A stretch of DNA of 15,370 nt from Methanobacteriota archaeon (GTDB taxonomy: Archaea > Halobacteriota > Methanosarcinia > Methanosarcinales > Methanosarcinaceae), in contig JAUPKV010000049.1 of the NCBI GenBank assembly GCA_030837265.1, forward strand, positions 1 to 15,370, in the 5' to 3' direction. The position numbers and the translations under genes are program-made. This document shows, piece after piece, positions 1-6,570 of the stretch; positions within the stretch are counted from its first letter, which is position 1, and each line of letters starts with the position of its first letter. The notes under the pieces were generated by a model. It searched no databases. It saw only the letters and a program-made list of their open reading frames with translations, and was not told the DNA's origin.

Positions 1-1914
1 AAGGACATGATAGAGCCTTTTATATACTCTATTATAGCTGGAATAATGTATTCTGCCTACCAACTTTCATGGCCAGGAGCTTCTCTCTTCGCATTCATTA
101 CTCTAATGTATGCTGTATTCCAGTATATTCTTAACAATTTACGTAAAGAGTCAAGCGACTACCTTGGGATTGTAGGAATAACCACATTTTTCATAAGTGC
201 GCTGCTCATATTACCTTCTGTCCACCCTGAACTAGGACTTGCTAATGTTTTTGACTATTCATGGTTCACTGTCATTGTAGCTCTGGTAGTGATAATTGGT
301 TTTGCAGCCATGAGTTATGTTGAAAAAGCTTTCAGAAAAAGAGGTTTTGATTCTCGTTACTACCCTCTGGCAATATTTGGAATTAGTGCCTTCGGATTGA
401 TTGCATTAAGCATCGTTGCCCCATCACTTTATTCTACTGTTATTGGCGCTCCAAACATGATTTTTGGAATTCAAACAGGCGGACCATCTACGGTTGGAGA
501 AATTTATTCTTTGTTTTTTGATGTAAATGGTTTCACTCTCTCTAAAGCTTATGGAAACTTTACACCATATGTGTTCCTTGCTTCACTCCTCGGAATACTT
601 ATCCTGATTGCAAACATTTCGCGAAAGCTGAAACCTGAAGAAGTGTTTCTTTTTGTCTGGAGTGTTCTTATTCTTCTCGCAAACTACGGTCAGAACCGTT
701 TTGCATACTATTATTCAGTAAATGCTTCAATTTTAGCTGCTTATGTAGGAGGCTTACTGCTTGAAAAGGTTAAATGGAGTGAGTTAGATGAAAAGTTTAA
801 AGCTAATGTGAAATCTTTTGCAGATATTCCACATTCCTTAAAATTTTTCAAAATAGAACAGGTCCTTGCGGTTATTGCTATCTTTTTAGTTCTGATTATT
901 CCGGTATATAGTACTGCAATGCTGTATACAGGTGGTTCAAATGATCCTTCAAATGAGTGGTTCGAAGCATGTATATGGCTTCGCACAAACACTCCAGACC
1001 CCGGGATGGACTATAATGCCATTTATGACGCTCCCCAAAATGGGGAATCTTTCAAATATCCAGATTCGGCGTATGGTGTTATGTCATGGTGGGACTTTGG
1101 CCACTTTATAGAAACCATAGGACATAGGATGCCAAATGCCAACCCTTTCCAAGCAGGAATAGGAGGACGCAGGGGAAGCATTAATGAAACGAACCAGCCC
1201 GGAGCTGCGACATTTTTCACTGCTCAATCAGAAGAAGAAGCAAATGCAGTGCTTGAGGGTGTAGACCCTAGACCGGGCAAGATGGGTGCACGCTACATCA
1301 TGTCCAGCGAATTTATGGCTTCCGATTATGATAATGGCAGAGGTATATTTGGTGCAATGCATGAATGGACCCTTGATAATGCAGGATACTTTCAGCCTTA
1401 CCGGGTAGGAAATGAATATCAACTCCTGCCTTCAACTCGCTACTACAACTCCATGGAGGCACGACTGCAATTTTTTGATGGAGACGGTTTTAAGCATTAT
1501 CGTCTGGTTCATGAAACATGGGCAGACCAAACCGATGAAGTTACTTATAAACGGCTTTATAATTTATTATTTGAAGGTAATATCCCGGAAGTAAATACAG
1601 GCTTTGTTAAGATTTTCGAATATGTTAAAGGTGCAAACGTAACGGGAACTGCTTCTCCTAACGAGAAAGTCAAAATAAGTACTACAATTCTCACAGGGCA
1701 AAATAGGACCTTTGAATACTCGCAGTCAACGACTTCGGATTCTCAAGGCAGGTATAGATTTACAGTGCCGTATTCGACAGATGGTTCGATCCCAGGCGGG
1801 ACGCAGTTCGATACTGCACCTTCAAGCCCATACAAACTGAGCTATGGAAACACGACCAAAGAAGTAAGAGTAAAGGAAGAAGCCGTGTTGAAAGGAGAAG
1901 AAATAAAAGTCTGA
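1..1914 (+). CDS. aglB: Archaeal oligosaccharyltransferase AglB (STT3 family), 5' end outside the window
   Basis: AglB is the membrane enzyme that transfers a lipid-linked glycan to Asn of N-X-S/T sequons on the outer face of the membrane. The frame is open from base 1 (Lys-Asp precede the first Met at 7), so the true start lies upstream; 635 residues from that Met are visible, and family members usually run about 800-1000, so the first helices and the N-terminal DxD motif are missing. Counting from that Met, residues 1-305 hold many hydrophobic helices. STVGE near 161-165 fits the external-loop TIxE-type motif, and the GQNRFAYYYSVN stretch near 228-239 is typical. After the last helix the signature WWDFGH (361-366) marks the soluble catalytic-site domain. 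A beta-rich C-terminal domain (about 535-630) follows, with a charged end. No downstream partner gene on this strand. Family assignment is firm; paralogue number cannot be told. Confidence 0.9.
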   Translation, partial: KDMIEPFIYSIIAGIMYSAYQLSWPGASLFAFITLMYAVFQYILNNLRKESSDYLGIVGITTFFISALLILPSVHPELGLANVFDYSWFTVIVALVVIIGFAAMSYVEKAFRKRGFDSRYYPLAIFGISAFGLIALSIVAPSLYSTVIGAPNMIFGIQTGGPSTVGEIYSLFFDVNGFTLSKAYGNFTPYVFLASLLGILILIANISRKLKPEEVFLFVWSVLILLANYGQNRFAYYYSVNASILAAYVGGLLLEKVKWSELDEKFKANVKSFADIPHSLKFFKIEQVLAVIAIFLVLIIPVYSTAMLYTGGSNDPSNEWFEACIWLRTNTPDPGMDYNAIYDAPQNGESFKYPDSAYGVMSWWDFGHFIETIGHRMPNANPFQAGIGGRRGSINETNQPGAATFFTAQSEEEANAVLEGVDPRPGKMGARYIMSSEFMASDYDNGRGIFGAMHEWTLDNAGYFQPYRVGNEYQLLPSTRYYNSMEARLQFFDGDGFKHYRLVHETWADQTDEVTYKRLYNLLFEGNIPEVNTGFVKIFEYVKGANVTGTASPNEKVKISTTILTGQNRTFEYSQSTTSDSQGRYRFTVPYSTDGSIPGGTQFDTAPSSPYKLSYGNTTKEVRVKEEAVLKGEEIKV

Positions 1915-1964
1915 AGAAGTAATGAATGTGCAATTATTTCCAGACAACTCGTTGTTTTATCCTT

Positions 1965-1972
1965 GAAATGAT
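1965..1972. repeat. Left 8-bp target site duplication of the MITE-like element
   Basis: GAAATGAT directly abuts the left inverted repeat and is repeated exactly at 2064-2071 next to the right inverted repeat. It lies about 50 bp downstream of the aglB stop codon, so insertion did not disrupt that gene. Confidence 0.75.
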
Positions 1973-2063
1973 GGCTCTTCGTCGTTTTATGTGGATATCC
2001 TCATAAAAACCAACTTGGTCTTGAATTGGGAATCATCTTATCCATAGAGAATGACGAAGAGCC
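1973..2063. mobile_element. 91-bp MITE-like element with terminal inverted repeats, ISL3-type ends
   Basis: The ends are inverted repeats: left arm 1973-1997 and right arm 2039-2063 pair at 21 of 25 positions, with the outer 11 bases (GGCTCTTCGTC) identical. The element is flanked on both sides by the same eight bases, GAAATGAT, at 1965-1972 and 2064-2071, a perfect target site duplication. Inside lies a 24-bp palindrome (1985-2008) with one mismatched pair around GGATATCC. It is too short to code for a transposase, so it would need one in trans. The 8-bp duplication and GGCTCTTCG-type ends fit the ISL3 family as I remember it; that family link is inference, while the repeat and duplication are directly visible. 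Confidence 0.8.
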
Positions 2064-2071
2064 GAAATGAT
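2064..2071. repeat. Right 8-bp target site duplication of the MITE-like element
   Basis: Second copy of GAAATGAT, immediately outside the right inverted repeat. Identity of both copies suggests a fairly recent insertion. Confidence 0.75.
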
Positions 2072-2229
2072 TTCGTGTTTTTATGATCTTCACTGAATTT
2101 TTACTAGATTGATAAGTTTCAACATTTGCAATAACCCTTTTTTAATGTTACAAAAGTTAAATATTTATTTACGTCATTTGTGGAACTAAACCTCTCGAAG
2201 ATTATTTGATCCACAACGTCGCTGTATGA

Positions 2230-2260
2230 ATACGAACATTCTATGCGGAAACGTTCGTAT
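2230..2260. repeat. Perfect 8-bp inverted repeat (hairpin or operator-like)
   Basis: ATACGAAC (2230-2237) is mirrored as GTTCGTAT (2253-2260) across a 15-base loop. It lies in the non-coding stretch between the MITE-like element and the 3' end of the small membrane-protein gene, about 105 bases past that gene's stop. No T-run follows on either strand, so a terminator role is not indicated. Confidence 0.45.
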
Positions 2261-2364
2261 ATCAAAGCATCCTGAAAAATAAGATTTTTGCAAAAATGCA
2301 CAGGTTTTGCCTTAAACCTATGTAGTGTAAATTCGAATATGCACTTACAGAACTTTATGGACAC

Positions 2365-2712
2365 TCACATATGTTTTGATTGTTTAACATAATCTATCAT
2401 AAAAATTACAAGGGCCACAAGCCCAAATGTAGCAAAATACTGGTTGTGCATAAGAATCGCTTGCGAAAAAAGTGCTAGAGCAATACATACGCCTACTGCA
2501 AATCGCAATATGGGTTGATCTTTCTCTGTACGCATATTAAAAGACGAAAATAATGCTGCAAAGCTCATTATTATAAGAGTAATAGAGTTATTGTCAGCGT
2601 ATGCAAAAAAGCCCACTATACCAACAAACATAATCAAAAACGAAACAATAGTGCCAATATGACCCAATTTTTTCATATTAACCTTCATACTTTGCATATT
2701 TTCAACCAGCAT
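2365..2712 (-). CDS. Small four-helix membrane protein of unknown function
   Basis: I do not recognise this protein. The frame encodes 115 residues from the first Met, but Met13 (codon 2676-2674) is the better start: GAAGG sits 5 bases before it, while neither earlier Met has a ribosome binding site. A TATA-like box at 2731-2739 would also place the transcript start near 2708, inside the longer version. From Met1, hydrophobic segments run at about 18-39, 43-58, 68-87 and 92-108, with short polar links (NNS; RTEKDQP; HNQ) and a Lys-rich end, so nearly the whole chain lies in the membrane. No signal peptide, cysteine pair or catalytic motif stands out. It stands alone, convergent with aglB. Confidence 0.65.
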   Translation of the reverse strand: MLVENMQSMKVNMKKLGHIGTIVSFLIMFVGIVGFFAYADNNSITLIIMSFAALFSSFNMRTEKDQPILRFAVGVCIALALFSQAILMHNQYFATFGLVALVIFMIDYVKQSKHM

Positions 2713-2730
2713 GATTAATTTGTGCTTCTT

Positions 2731-2739
2731 ATTATATAC
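2731..2739 (-). promoter_or_regulatory. TATA-like box for the small membrane-protein gene
   Basis: On the minus strand this reads as an uninterrupted TATATAAT-type box. Archaeal transcription usually starts about 26 bases downstream, here near 2708, which fits a start at Met13 (2676) and a leader of about 30 bases. Base composition here is AT-rich anyway, so chance resemblance is possible. Confidence 0.4.
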
Positions 2740-2811
2740 ACTTTTAGTAAAAATTGACGATCATATAAAAAAGGATTCCACTGGTAATCGGTTAAAGGGA
2801 AAGCATTATAA

Positions 2812-3091
2812 ATTGCACCGATTTCCACAAAGCTTGTTAAATTATTCAGCGATATTAAGCTGGATGGTTTTGTTGCAATAAATCTGGCTTTTATACAGCA
2901 TCGTTGAAAATGTTCTCAATTAGGAAGTTAACCGTTTGTGTGCTGATCTTAAATAGAGGTAATACCAGAATCTCCACCAGGGCTTTTTAGCTCACGGTGC
3001 TTCTATAACCTTCCAAGATATTCGTGAGCAAGATCCTCTAAAGCAAGAATTAAAACATGGTTGCAAATTGTATGAAGAGGTGAAACCTTAA
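2812..3091 (+). pseudogene. Decayed coding remnants, possibly from a HEPN/HepT-like gene
   Basis: No intact gene is present here, but fragments in shifting frames look protein-like. The frame open at 2812-2907 reads ...KLFSDIKLDGFVAINLAF... and ends at TGA. A second frame over the same DNA reads GFYTASLKMF and runs to TAG at 2988-2990. The first frame is open again to TGA 3025-3027 (...CFYNLPRYS). A third, open from 2963 to TAA 3089-3091, ends ...IREQDPLK...YEEVKP with no plausible start codon. The pieces loosely recall HepT-type HEPN proteins, which contain motifs like AINLAF and FYTALE, but this is by eye only. The last fragment's TAA overlaps the next ORF's ATG by one base (TAATG). Confidence 0.25.
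3020..3042 (+). repeat. Direct repeat copy 1 (EQDPLK-encoding)
   Basis: This 23-base stretch recurs at 3287-3309 with four mismatches. Both copies lie in open frames and read (I)REQDPLK and IHEQDPLK. The small HTH-like ORF sits between them, which suggests duplication or two remnants of related genes. Confidence 0.45.
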
Positions 3092-3264
3092 TGAGTCAAC
3101 AATTTCCTCCAAAAAAGAAAGGTCAGAAACCAAAATTCGATCATGAAAAAATCAAAGAACTACCTAATGCAGGTGAAAAACCCTTTAAGATTATGCTTCT
3201 ATTGGGTTGTTCGTATGGGGTTTTACGGTATGTACGAAAGAAGATGGGAAGAAAGAAAGTATAA
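3091..3264 (+). CDS. Small basic HTH-like protein, 57 residues
   Basis: This short ORF has its own strong ribosome binding site: GAGGTGA at 3077-3083, seven bases before ATG. The stop of an upstream open stretch overlaps its start as TAATG, a layout typical of translational coupling. The N-terminus is very basic (PPKKKGQKPKF), and residues about 18-50 follow the spacing of a resolvase-type helix-turn-helix: IKELPNAGEKPFKIM, then LLGCSYGVLRYV, then KK, like the I..L...G....I...LG.S...V.RYL pattern. It ends KKMGRKKV. It could be a small DNA-binding protein or the surviving N-terminus of a transposase/recombinase whose downstream part has decayed; the REQDPLK-like motif occurs on both sides of it. 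I have no family name for it. Confidence 0.45.
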   Translation: MSQQFPPKKKGQKPKFDHEKIKELPNAGEKPFKIMLLLGCSYGVLRYVRKKMGRKKV

Positions 3265-3286
3265 TTTATGAAAAGATATTTTCAAA

Positions 3287-3309
3287 ATTCACGAACAAGA
3301 TCCACTAAA
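3287..3309 (+). repeat. Direct repeat copy 2 (EQDPLK-encoding)
   Basis: Partner of 3020-3042, 19 of 23 bases identical. It lies in a frame open from 3272 to TGA at 3350-3352 that has no usable start codon (KDIFKIHEQDPLKLGLK...). The rest of 3353-3487 shows no gene and no convincing terminator for the minus-strand operon. Confidence 0.45.
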
Positions 3310-3487
3310 ACTGGGACTGAAACGTAAAAGAACGGAGAAGTCAGAGATCTGAAAGATGTAGTTGGAGAAAATATGCAAATCAGAGAAAAATTGCAATAAC
3401 GGTTTGAGACAACTATTCCGGTTTCATGGGCATTTTTTTCTCAATAGATTTTTCTTGTGTTCGGGATTTTGAAAACGTGAAGATTTT

Positions 3488-4933
3488 TTACATTATAGCC
3501 CTTTTAAGAGCCTCCTCAAATCTCTCCAACCCCATGTCAGCTTCTTCGTCCATCATGACAAGGGGAGGACAAAATCGAATTACTGAATCCCCGCAAGGAA
3601 GTAGCAGGATCCTTTCTTTAAAAGCCTCCCTGAGTATTTTATCCCTTCGAAAAGGATCTATGGATTTATCGAACCTGTATTTGTCGGATTTTACTATTTC
3701 AATTCCTATCATCAGGCCGAGCCCGCGGACATCTCCCATGCAGGGAAATTTTTCCTGAAGCTCTTTTAGGCGCTGCCGGATATGCGAGCCCAGTTCCTTT
3801 ACTCTTTTTTCCGTGACTTTCCTCTCCAGGAATTCGAGGGAAGCGAACGATGCAGCCGAAGCCAGGAGGTTTCCTCCGAATGTGTTTGAGTGGACACCAG
3901 GCGGCCAGTCCATAAGGCTGCTGTCTGCAAGCATTGCGCCAAGTGGCAGGCCTGCCCCGAGGGCTTTTGCAAGGCAGGATATCTCGGCACTGACATCAAA
4001 ATTCTCCATGGCAAGAAATGGGCCTGTCCGGAAACAGCCAGATTGGACTTCATCGGCCACGAGGAGAACATCGTTATCAGTGCAAATTTTTCGTACTTCC
4101 TTATGGAACTCTGCCGGAGGAACTATGTACCCCCCTTCACCCTGGACTGGTTCTACGAAGACGGCAGCCGTATCTTCAGGGCTTAAATCCCGCCGGAAAA
4201 TAAGGTTTTCGATCTCTTTGGCGCATTCTATGCCGCAGGACGGGTATTCGAGTTTCATGGGACAGCGGTAGCAGTATGCATAATGGGAATGAGCTGTACG
4301 GATTGCAGGGAAGTGCTCTTTTTGCCTGATTTTTGAGCAGGTAAGGGAGAGAGCACCAAGCGTGCGGCCGTGAAAGGAATTATAAAACGATATAAGACCT
4401 TGCCGCTTTGTTTTCCAGCAAGCGAGTTTTATTGCAGCTTCCACAGCTTCGGTCCCGCTATTGCAGTAAAAAACCTTAGAATAACCTGAAAGTTCTTTCA
4501 GTTTTCTTGCAAGTTTCACAGGCGGCTCGGCGTAAAAGTCACCGTATCCTACATGGGTTATTTTTTCAAGCTGTGCAGAAATGGCAGTTTTGACTTCCGG
4601 GTTAGAATAGCCGGCATTCATGACCGCGATCCCTGCAACGAAGTCAATATATTCTCTTCCGTCAATATCTTCGATTATGGAACCTCTTGCTCTGTCCACA
4701 ACCAGAGGATAGGGCCGGGCCATGCAGGCAGAAATAGTGTCGCAGTCCTGCTCAATGATTTCCCTGGCTTTGGGGCTAACAATATCAAACGGTCCTTCAA
4801 ATGGTCCTTCAAACGGTCCTTCAAACGGTCCTTCAAACGGTTCTTTGAACGATCCTTCGAACATGCCTGCTTTTTCAGAGCTTTCCCGATTCCCCTGATT
4901 CAGAATTAATCCCTCCCCTTTCTTGAACCCCAT
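3488..4933 (-). CDS. Class-III PLP aminotransferase (GABA/ornithine aminotransferase-like)
   Basis: This fold-type I transaminase would move an amino group from an omega-amino compound (GABA, ornithine, acetylornithine and similar) to 2-oxoglutarate; the exact substrate cannot be read from sequence. Visible motifs: SGTEA (159-163) for PLP phosphate, FHGRT (187-191), EPVQGEGG (261-268), ADEVQSG (293-299) with the Asp that contacts the pyridine nitrogen, and LAKALGAG (321-328) with the PLP lysine Lys323. An insert near 221-237 has four Cys (CYRCP...SCGIEC) seen in related enzymes. The start is uncertain: Met1 (4933) overlaps the upstream dehydrogenase by 59 bp, whereas Met24 (4864) begins 10 bp after its stop. 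Neither has a strong ribosome binding site. Residues 25-49 are a run of Gly-Pro-Phe-Glu units from a 12-bp DNA repeat; the conserved enzyme begins near residue 50. Second gene of the operon. Confidence 0.88.
   Translation of the reverse strand: MGFKKGEGLILNQGNRESSEKAGMFEGSFKEPFEGPFEGPFEGPFEGPFDIVSPKAREIIEQDCDTISACMARPYPLVVDRARGSIIEDIDGREYIDFVAGIAVMNAGYSNPEVKTAISAQLEKITHVGYGDFYAEPPVKLARKLKELSGYSKVFYCNSGTEAVEAAIKLACWKTKRQGLISFYNSFHGRTLGALSLTCSKIRQKEHFPAIRTAHSHYAYCYRCPMKLEYPSCGIECAKEIENLIFRRDLSPEDTAAVFVEPVQGEGGYIVPPAEFHKEVRKICTDNDVLLVADEVQSGCFRTGPFLAMENFDVSAEISCLAKALGAGLPLGAMLADSSLMDWPPGVHSNTFGGNLLASAASFASLEFLERKVTEKRVKELGSHIRQRLKELQEKFPCMGDVRGLGLMIGIEIVKSDKYRFDKSIDPFRRDKILREAFKERILLLPCGDSVIRFCPPLVMMDEEADMGLERFEEALKRAIM
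4788..4859 (-). repeat. 12-bp tandem repeat, six units, coding for (F-E-G-P) motif
   Basis: Six 12-base units (plus strand AACGGTCCTTCA and variants) run head to tail; units 1, 3 and 4 are identical, unit 2 differs by one base, units 5 and 6 are more diverged. Each unit is four codons, so copy changes keep the frame. It encodes residues 25-49 of the aminotransferase, just after the upstream gene's stop. Confidence 0.9.
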
Positions 4934-6407
4934 CCGAATCGATCTGCGCTTTCTGCAGCCTGCCGCTGTAATCTATATATATTGCTTTTACTTCAGTGAA
5001 TTCCTTAATCGCTTCGGTTCCTGCTTCTCGAAAACCGTTTCCGGTTCCTTTTATGCCCCCAAAGGGAAGGTGGACTTCGGCACCTATTGTCGGAGCATTA
5101 ACATAAGTGATTCCGGCTTCGATTTTTTCAATCGCCTTAAAGGCATTTCCAATGTTTCCAGTGTAGATTGCCGAAGAAAGTCCGTACTTTGTATTGTTGG
5201 CAGCCTCTATTGCTTCTTCAAGACTTGAGACCGTAAGCACACTCAGCACCGGCCCGAAAATCTCTTCCTGTGCAATCGTCATTTCCGGCCGGACATCCGT
5301 AAATATTGTGGGCTCGAAGAAATAACCGGGAAGACCGGGGTCTATGGTTTTTCCTCCCAGCAAAAGAGTTGCTCCTTCTTCTTTTCCTATCCTTACATAC
5401 CTCTCTATTTTCTCAAGCTGAACTTTGCTAATTACAGGCCCGATATCCGTTTCAGGTAAAAGCCCGTTTCCAACCCTTAGCGTTCTCGTTTTTACAAGCA
5501 GCCGGTTAATGAACTCATCCTTTATCTTCTCGTGCAAAATAAGCCTGCTCGTTGCCGTACAGCGCTGTCCGGTCGTCCCGAAAGCTCCCCAGAGTACGCC
5601 CTCAAGAGCCAGTTCAAGATTTGCATCATCCATAATAATTGCAGGGTTTTTGCCTCCCAGTTCCAGAGAAACCCGTTTAATGGTTTTTCCACATTCTTCC
5701 ATTATCCATTTCCCGGTCTCAAGGCTGCCCGTAAAAGAAATAGCCTTAATGCGCGGATGCCGGACTATTGCCTTTCCGACAGTTCCACCTGACCCGAATA
5801 CCAGGTTTACAACACCCGGAGGCAGGCCGGCATCCGTCAGTATTTCTACCAGCCGAATGGCAAGCAAAGGAGTATCACTTGCAGGTTTGAAAACAACTGC
5901 ATTTCCAGCCACAATGGCTGGCATGATTTTCCAGCCCGGGATTGCGATAGGAAAATTCCAGGGAGTTATAATGCCCACCACTCCTATAGGCCTTAAAGCA
6001 GTCATGCAGAATTTTTCTTTAAGTTCGGAAGTTGTGGTCTCTCCGAACATTCGCCTCCCTTCGCCTGCAGCATAATATGTAATGTCTATAGCTTCCTGTA
6101 CATCTCCCCTGGCCTCGGGCAAGATCTTTCCCATCTCTTTTGTCATAAGGACAGCAAGTTCCTCCTTCCTGTCCTGCAGAATCCGGGCCGCCTTCAAAAG
6201 CACCCTGGCTCTCCGTGGAGCCGGAATTTCGCTCCATATCCTGAACCCCGCCTCTGCAGCTTCAACTGCCCTTTCCACATCCTCATTTCCAGCTACCTGC
6301 AGTATTGCCAGGTTTTCCAGAGTAGCCGGATTGATATCATCAAAAACCTGCCCGGTTGAAGAATCCCTAAACTCCCCACCTATAAACAGTTTGTATCCCT
6401 GTACCAT
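4875..6407 (-). CDS. NAD(P)-dependent semialdehyde/aldehyde dehydrogenase (ALDH superfamily)
   Basis: Oxidises an aldehyde, probably a semialdehyde made by the aminotransferase next door, to the acid. All landmarks are present: TPWNFP (148-153) with the oxyanion Asn151, FKPASDTP (173-180), FTGSLETG (225-232) for the cofactor, LELGGKNP (248-255) with general base Glu249, GQRCTA (280-285) with nucleophile Cys283, and EEIFGPV (381-387). The stretch YYAAGEGRRMFGETTTSEL (111-129) resembles 2-oxoglutarate-semialdehyde and succinate-semialdehyde dehydrogenases, so substrate is a guess. At 510 residues it is near normal length; the last 25 residues (Ser, Gly, Glu-rich) look like a tail. Start supported by AAGGGG about 6 bases upstream. 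First gene of a two-gene operon, read from a TATA-like box at about 6441-6452. Confidence 0.88.
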   Translation of the reverse strand: MVQGYKLFIGGEFRDSSTGQVFDDINPATLENLAILQVAGNEDVERAVEAAEAGFRIWSEIPAPRRARVLLKAARILQDRKEELAVLMTKEMGKILPEARGDVQEAIDITYYAAGEGRRMFGETTTSELKEKFCMTALRPIGVVGIITPWNFPIAIPGWKIMPAIVAGNAVVFKPASDTPLLAIRLVEILTDAGLPPGVVNLVFGSGGTVGKAIVRHPRIKAISFTGSLETGKWIMEECGKTIKRVSLELGGKNPAIIMDDANLELALEGVLWGAFGTTGQRCTATSRLILHEKIKDEFINRLLVKTRTLRVGNGLLPETDIGPVISKVQLEKIERYVRIGKEEGATLLLGGKTIDPGLPGYFFEPTIFTDVRPEMTIAQEEIFGPVLSVLTVSSLEEAIEAANNTKYGLSSAIYTGNIGNAFKAIEKIEAGITYVNAPTIGAEVHLPFGGIKGTGNGFREAGTEAIKEFTEVKAIYIDYSGRLQKAQIDSDGVQERGGINSESGESGKL

Positions 6408-6440
6408 AAAATCCCCTTAAAGGCTTGAATGTATCAGGAG

Positions 6441-6456
6441 ATAAATATATTTCCGA
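6441..6456 (-). promoter_or_regulatory. BRE/TATA-like promoter of the dehydrogenase-aminotransferase operon
   Basis: On the minus strand this reads GGAAATATATTTAT, a purine-rich BRE-like lead followed by a good archaeal TATA box. Expected transcription start is near 6420, leaving a leader of roughly 13 bases that still contains the AAGGGG ribosome binding site. Confidence 0.5.
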
Positions 6457-6570
6457 AAAATACTTCGACTAAAACACAAAAAAATTTAATGATTAGAATA
6501 ATGAAATAAACAATTAAATAAACAAACAAGTTTTACTATTAGATCGCAAAATCTGCCGGATGACTGCCAG

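Noticed and set aside
2119..2364. 81-residue minus-strand ORF directly after the small membrane protein
   Set aside because: Starts with GTG right at the preceding stop, without a ribosome binding site, has odd Cys/Phe-rich composition and spans the inverted repeat; it looks like chance open frame in AT-rich DNA.
3813..4909. Plus-strand ORFs opposite the aminotransferase
   Set aside because: Antisense shadows of a clearly coding gene; no family motifs.
5425..6420. Plus-strand ORFs opposite the aldehyde dehydrogenase
   Set aside because: Shadows of a gene with all ALDH motifs on the other strand.
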